Of a DNA stretch of 64,000 nt, positions 61,428 through 64,000 are shown piece after piece. Position numbers and translations under genes: made by a program. The stretch is from Prochlorococcus marinus (GTDB lineage Bacteria > Cyanobacteriota > Cyanobacteriia > PCC-6307 > Cyanobiaceae), in the NCBI RefSeq assembly GCF_001180305.1, contig NZ_CVSX01000023.1, positions 124,001 through 188,000 on the forward strand, read 5' to 3'. The notes beneath the pieces are model-generated. The model was not told where the DNA came from. It was given only the letters and a program-made list of their open reading frames with translations, and did no database searches. How positions within the stretch are numbered: the stretch's first letter is position 1; every line of letters begins with the position of its first letter.

Positions 61428-62276
61428 ATTGATAAGCAACAATTAGGACCTAGATTGTTGATTAAGTTTCTTCAAGATGCAGCTGGCAAAGGTGATCTTG
61501 ACCCATGGGATATTGATGTAATAAGTGTAATTGATAGTTTTTTGGAACAATACTCACAAACTTTCGGGAAAACTCTAAACATTAAGAATTCTTATCATAA
61601 GGACTTATCTGAGACAAGTGAAGCATTTTTTGCGGCTTCCGTACTCGTAAATTTAAAGGCTCAAGTTTTGGAATCTGATGTTTTCAAGGATAATTCTTCA
61701 GATATTGAAGATGATTTTGAGGTTGATGATCAAGAGTGGATTGATCAAGAATTTGATTTTCCAAAATACCCTGAAAAATATCTTAGGAGAAGATCAATAG
61801 CGCAACCAATCCTTAAACGTACTACAACACTGGGAGAACTGGTAAGTCAATTAGAGTCTATTGCTGAAGTTATAGAAACCCAAGATCTTTTGCTAATGAA
61901 GAGAAAAAGAAATAAAAAATATTCTGATAGGGCTTTAATTTCTCAAGTTAAATCTTTAGCACACCGAGAAAAACTACCAGAAACTACTAAAGAATTAGGA
62001 AAATTTATTGATGGTTGGGAAAAAGCTTTGCAGTGGACAGATTTTGAATATTTAGTTAAAAAATGGCAAACAGTTGTCAAAAATGATTTAGATAAAGATC
62101 GTCTTGGGGTCTTTTGGGCTTTGTTATTTTTATCATCTGAAAATAAAATTGAAATTAAACAAATTAATTCTTTATATGGCCCAATACAAATTAAACGAAT
62201 AATTCCAAAAGGGGGCTTAGCTCAAATGCCTATAGATAATCTTGAGGTAACTAATAACTCTCCCTCTGCTGCTTAG
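61428..62276 (+). CDS. scpA: Segregation and condensation protein A
   Basis: Kleisin subunit that bridges SMC heads with ScpB. The frame continues from the TTG at 61455 back to a stop at 61389, and the residues DKQQLGPRLLIKFLQDAAGKGDLDPWDIDVI extend the family's N-terminal motif, where GxRLxIxLLQDxA..G..DPWDI is conserved. Translation therefore probably begins upstream of 61455; no ATG, GTG or TTG lies there, so ATT at 61428 is my choice and it is uncertain. From that point the protein has 282 residues. C-terminal winged-helix part is KKWQTVVKNDLDKDRLGVFWALLFLSSENKIEI. Conserved LKAQVLE and RRRSIAQPILKR regions are present. Confidence 0.82.
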   Translation: MDKQQLGPRLLIKFLQDAAGKGDLDPWDIDVISVIDSFLEQYSQTFGKTLNIKNSYHKDLSETSEAFFAASVLVNLKAQVLESDVFKDNSSDIEDDFEVDDQEWIDQEFDFPKYPEKYLRRRSIAQPILKRTTTLGELVSQLESIAEVIETQDLLLMKRKRNKKYSDRALISQVKSLAHREKLPETTKELGKFIDGWEKALQWTDFEYLVKKWQTVVKNDLDKDRLGVFWALLFLSSENKIEIKQINSLYGPIQIKRIIPKGGLAQMPIDNLEVTNNSPSAA

Positions 62277-62323
62277 GTGCTGAATAGCAATAACGTATAA
62301 TCTTTAAAAAGGGATTTGAATTC

Positions 62324-63502
62324 ATGAAGGCAATGATACTTGCGGCGGGAAAAGGTACTCGTGTTCAACCTATAACTCATATTATTCCAAAACCAATGAT
62401 TCCTATTTTGCAAAAGCCTGTAATGGAGTTTCTTTTAGAGTTATTAAAAGAGCATGGCTTTAAAGAAATAATGGTTAATGTCTCTCATCTTGCTGAAGAA
62501 ATTGAAAATTACTTTAGAGATGGCCAAAGATTCGGCGTGGAGATAGCATATAGTTTCGAAGGTAGAATTGAAGATGGGGAATTAATAGGAGATGCTTTAG
62601 GTTCAGCAGGAGGATTAAAAAAAATTCAAGATTTTCAAAAATTCTTTGATGAAACTTTTGTTGTGCTATGTGGCGATGCTTTAGTTGATTTAGATTTAAC
62701 TGAAGCAGTAAAGAAACATAAGGAAAAGGGAGCTATCGCAAGCTTAATAACTAAAAAAGTCGTTAGAGAGCAAGTATCGAGTTATGGTGTAGTAGTTTCA
62801 GATGATAATGGACGAATAAAGGCTTTTCAAGAAAAGCCATCTGTAGATAAGGCCCTTGGCGACTCTATTAATACAGGTATTTATCTTTTTGAACCTGAAA
62901 TTTTTAATTACATACCATCGGGAGAGAAATTTGATATTGGTGCTGATCTCTTTCCTAAACTTGTTGAAATGAATTTACCATTTTTTGCATTGCCAATGGA
63001 TTTTGAATGGGTAGATATTGGAAAAGTTCCTGATTATTGGAGTGCTATTCGTAACGTTTTACAAGGCAAGGTAAGACAAGTAGATATTCCTGGCAAAGAA
63101 ATTAAACCTGGAGTTTTTACAGGGTTGAATGTGGCTGCCAATTGGGACAAAGTTGATATTACTGGGCCAGTATATATTGGCGGAATGACAAGAATAGAGG
63201 ATGGTGCAACAATTATTGGACCTACAATGATTGGTCCAAGTTGTTGTATTTGCGAAGGTGCAACAATTGATAATTCAATTATTTTTGATTATTCGAAAAT
63301 CGGGAAGGGTGTTCGACTGGTCGATAAATTAGTATTTGGCCGTTATTGTGTGGGAAAAAATGGTGATCATTTCGATTTGCAAGATGCTTCTTTGGATTGG
63401 TTGATAACAGACTCTAGAAGATCTGATATGATCCAGCCATCTCCACAGCAGAAGGCAATGGCAGAATTGTTAGGTACCGATTTGATTAATATTCCAGATT
63501 AA
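62324..63502 (+). CDS. Sugar-1-phosphate nucleotidyltransferase (GDP-mannose/NDP-sugar pyrophosphorylase-like)
   Basis: 392 residues. Nucleotidyltransferase domain with MILAAGKGTRVQPITHIIPKPMIPI (GxGTRxxPlT-KPM signature with Lys), VLCGDALVDLDLTE (metal-binding Asp), and WVDIGKVPDYWSAIRNVL. The C-terminal about 140 residues form left-handed beta-helix repeats (ATIIGPTMIGPSCCICEGATIDNSII, typical hexapeptide pattern). This fits mannose-1-phosphate guanylyltransferase and similar enzymes of cell-wall or storage sugar synthesis; the precise sugar is not readable. It overlaps the convergent metF gene by 17 bp. Confidence 0.87.
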   Translation: MKAMILAAGKGTRVQPITHIIPKPMIPILQKPVMEFLLELLKEHGFKEIMVNVSHLAEEIENYFRDGQRFGVEIAYSFEGRIEDGELIGDALGSAGGLKKIQDFQKFFDETFVVLCGDALVDLDLTEAVKKHKEKGAIASLITKKVVREQVSSYGVVVSDDNGRIKAFQEKPSVDKALGDSINTGIYLFEPEIFNYIPSGEKFDIGADLFPKLVEMNLPFFALPMDFEWVDIGKVPDYWSAIRNVLQGKVRQVDIPGKEIKPGVFTGLNVAANWDKVDITGPVYIGGMTRIEDGATIIGPTMIGPSCCICEGATIDNSIIFDYSKIGKGVRLVDKLVFGRYCVGKNGDHFDLQDASLDWLITDSRRSDMIQPSPQQKAMAELLGTDLINIPD

Positions 63503-64000
63503 TGCCAGCTTTTTCAATGATTTCAGGGATTAAATGTTCTGCCTTAACTGCCATTAGATGAATGCCATCAGCGATATTTATAAAATCATGAGCTTGTTCC
63601 GCTGCAATTTCTATTCCCTCTTTTAAAGGTTCTTTAGCATTTTTTAAACGATCTAAAATATTTTCAGGAATGTTTGCTCCTGGAACATATTTGTTAATAA
63701 AAAGAGCGTTTTTGTACGACTTTAATAGAAATACACCCGCAATTACAGGTATTTCGAGAGGCTTGCTAATGTTTTCACAAAACTCTTTCAAATGTTCTTT
63801 TTTCATAACCATTTGAGTTTGTAAGAATTTTGCTCCAGCCTCTTTTTTCTTACTTATTCTATTTTTCAAACTTCTTTGATTTCTACAATTTGGATCTGCT
63901 GCGGCTCCTGTAAATAACAGTGTTTTTTTATCGGCAAGTTCTCCTAAAGAAGGATCAATTCCTTTATTAAAGTCTTGAATTTGTCGCAGTAATTTAACCG
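63486..64000 (-). CDS. metF: Methylenetetrahydrofolate reductase, 5' part outside the window
   Basis: C-terminal 171 residues of a FAD-dependent (beta/alpha)8 barrel enzyme that makes 5-methyl-THF for methionine synthesis. The frame is open to the right edge; the internal TTG at 63869 is not the start. Visible are FTGAAADPNC, GAKFLQTQMV (the conserved G..F..TQ motif), EIPVIAGVFLLKS (P..pGi.p motif), VPGANIPENILDRL and, near the end, ADGIHLMAVK. Conserved FAD- and folate-binding residues outside these lie off the window. Tail-to-tail with the nucleotidyltransferase gene. Confidence 0.9.
   Translation of the reverse strand, partial: VKLLRQIQDFNKGIDPSLGELADKKTLLFTGAAADPNCRNQRSLKNRISKKKEAGAKFLQTQMVMKKEHLKEFCENISKPLEIPVIAGVFLLKSYKNALFINKYVPGANIPENILDRLKNAKEPLKEGIEIAAEQAHDFINIADGIHLMAVKAEHLIPEIIEKAGINLEY

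Noticed and set aside
63486..63869. 127-residue metF gene starting at TTG 63869
   Set aside because: The frame continues without a stop to the window edge and reads as MetF sequence (FTGAAADPN and onward).

Overview
The window is a continuous piece of a very AT-rich, densely packed cyanobacterial chromosome. It encodes only features of an oxygenic phototroph: NDH-1 subunits NdhF, NdhD, NdhM and NdhO, a CRR7-like NDH factor, a PetL-like cytochrome b6f subunit, Ycf3, Ycf33 (DUF751) and Ycf34, a high-light-inducible protein, phytoene synthase with two plant-type carotenoid desaturases, and the regulators RpaA, RpaB and an RbcR-type LysR protein. Very short spacers, frequent 4-bp gene overlaps, many TTG/GTG starts and low GC point to a high-light-adapted Prochlorococcus. 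This is inferred from gene content and composition; no database search was possible.

Layout. 1-5 kb: end of a type II NADH dehydrogenase, then a likely operon of a DASS-type transporter, KtrB and KtrA (ion homeostasis). 5-6.2 kb: small lineage-specific genes, including a ribbon-helix-helix regulator facing a palindromic divergent promoter and a Nif11-like small protein. 6.3-10.7 kb: ABC-F ATPase, HtrA-type protease, cyanobacterial unknowns, an hli gene. 10.7-15.4 kb, minus strand: BrkB-like membrane protein, inositol-monophosphatase-like enzyme, TolC-like outer-membrane protein, DUF512 radical SAM protein. 15.5-20.5 kb: DUF3120, nadB, VKOR-thioredoxin fusion, rimO, petL. 20.5-35.8 kb: mixed housekeeping (tandem-domain PTPS, aroK, crr7, rbfA-hemD, zds, IscA-type protein, ndhO, cysK, ECF-like ATPase).

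35.8-37.9 kb is the one clearly accessory locus. A tRNA-Asn gene is followed by an exact 18-bp copy of its 3' end 190 bp downstream and by a third, degenerate copy about 1.06 kb further on. The interval carries an AlpA-like DNA-binding protein and a DUF805/SHOCT membrane protein. All three copies have a terminator-like hairpin behind them. This looks like the scar of repeated site-specific integration at a tRNA gene, with no integrase left in the window.

38-64 kb returns to core genome: rpaA; holB-tmk-copper ATPase; ycf3; radA; rpaB-plsX-fabH-fabD-plsC (a regulator leading into lipid synthesis); a tsaB-like gene and ycf34; a tRNA nucleotidyltransferase-like gene; an RRM protein; crtB-pds facing ndhM; rbcR facing a NnrU/Z-ISO-like gene; ndhF-ndhD; scpA; a nucleotidyltransferase; and the end of metF, cut by the window edge.

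Together the genes cover cyclic and respiratory electron flow (NDH-1, NDH-2, b6f), carotenoid supply (crtB, pds, zds, probable Z-ISO), membrane lipid initiation, and light/redox/circadian transcription control. One small mobile-element remnant is the exception.
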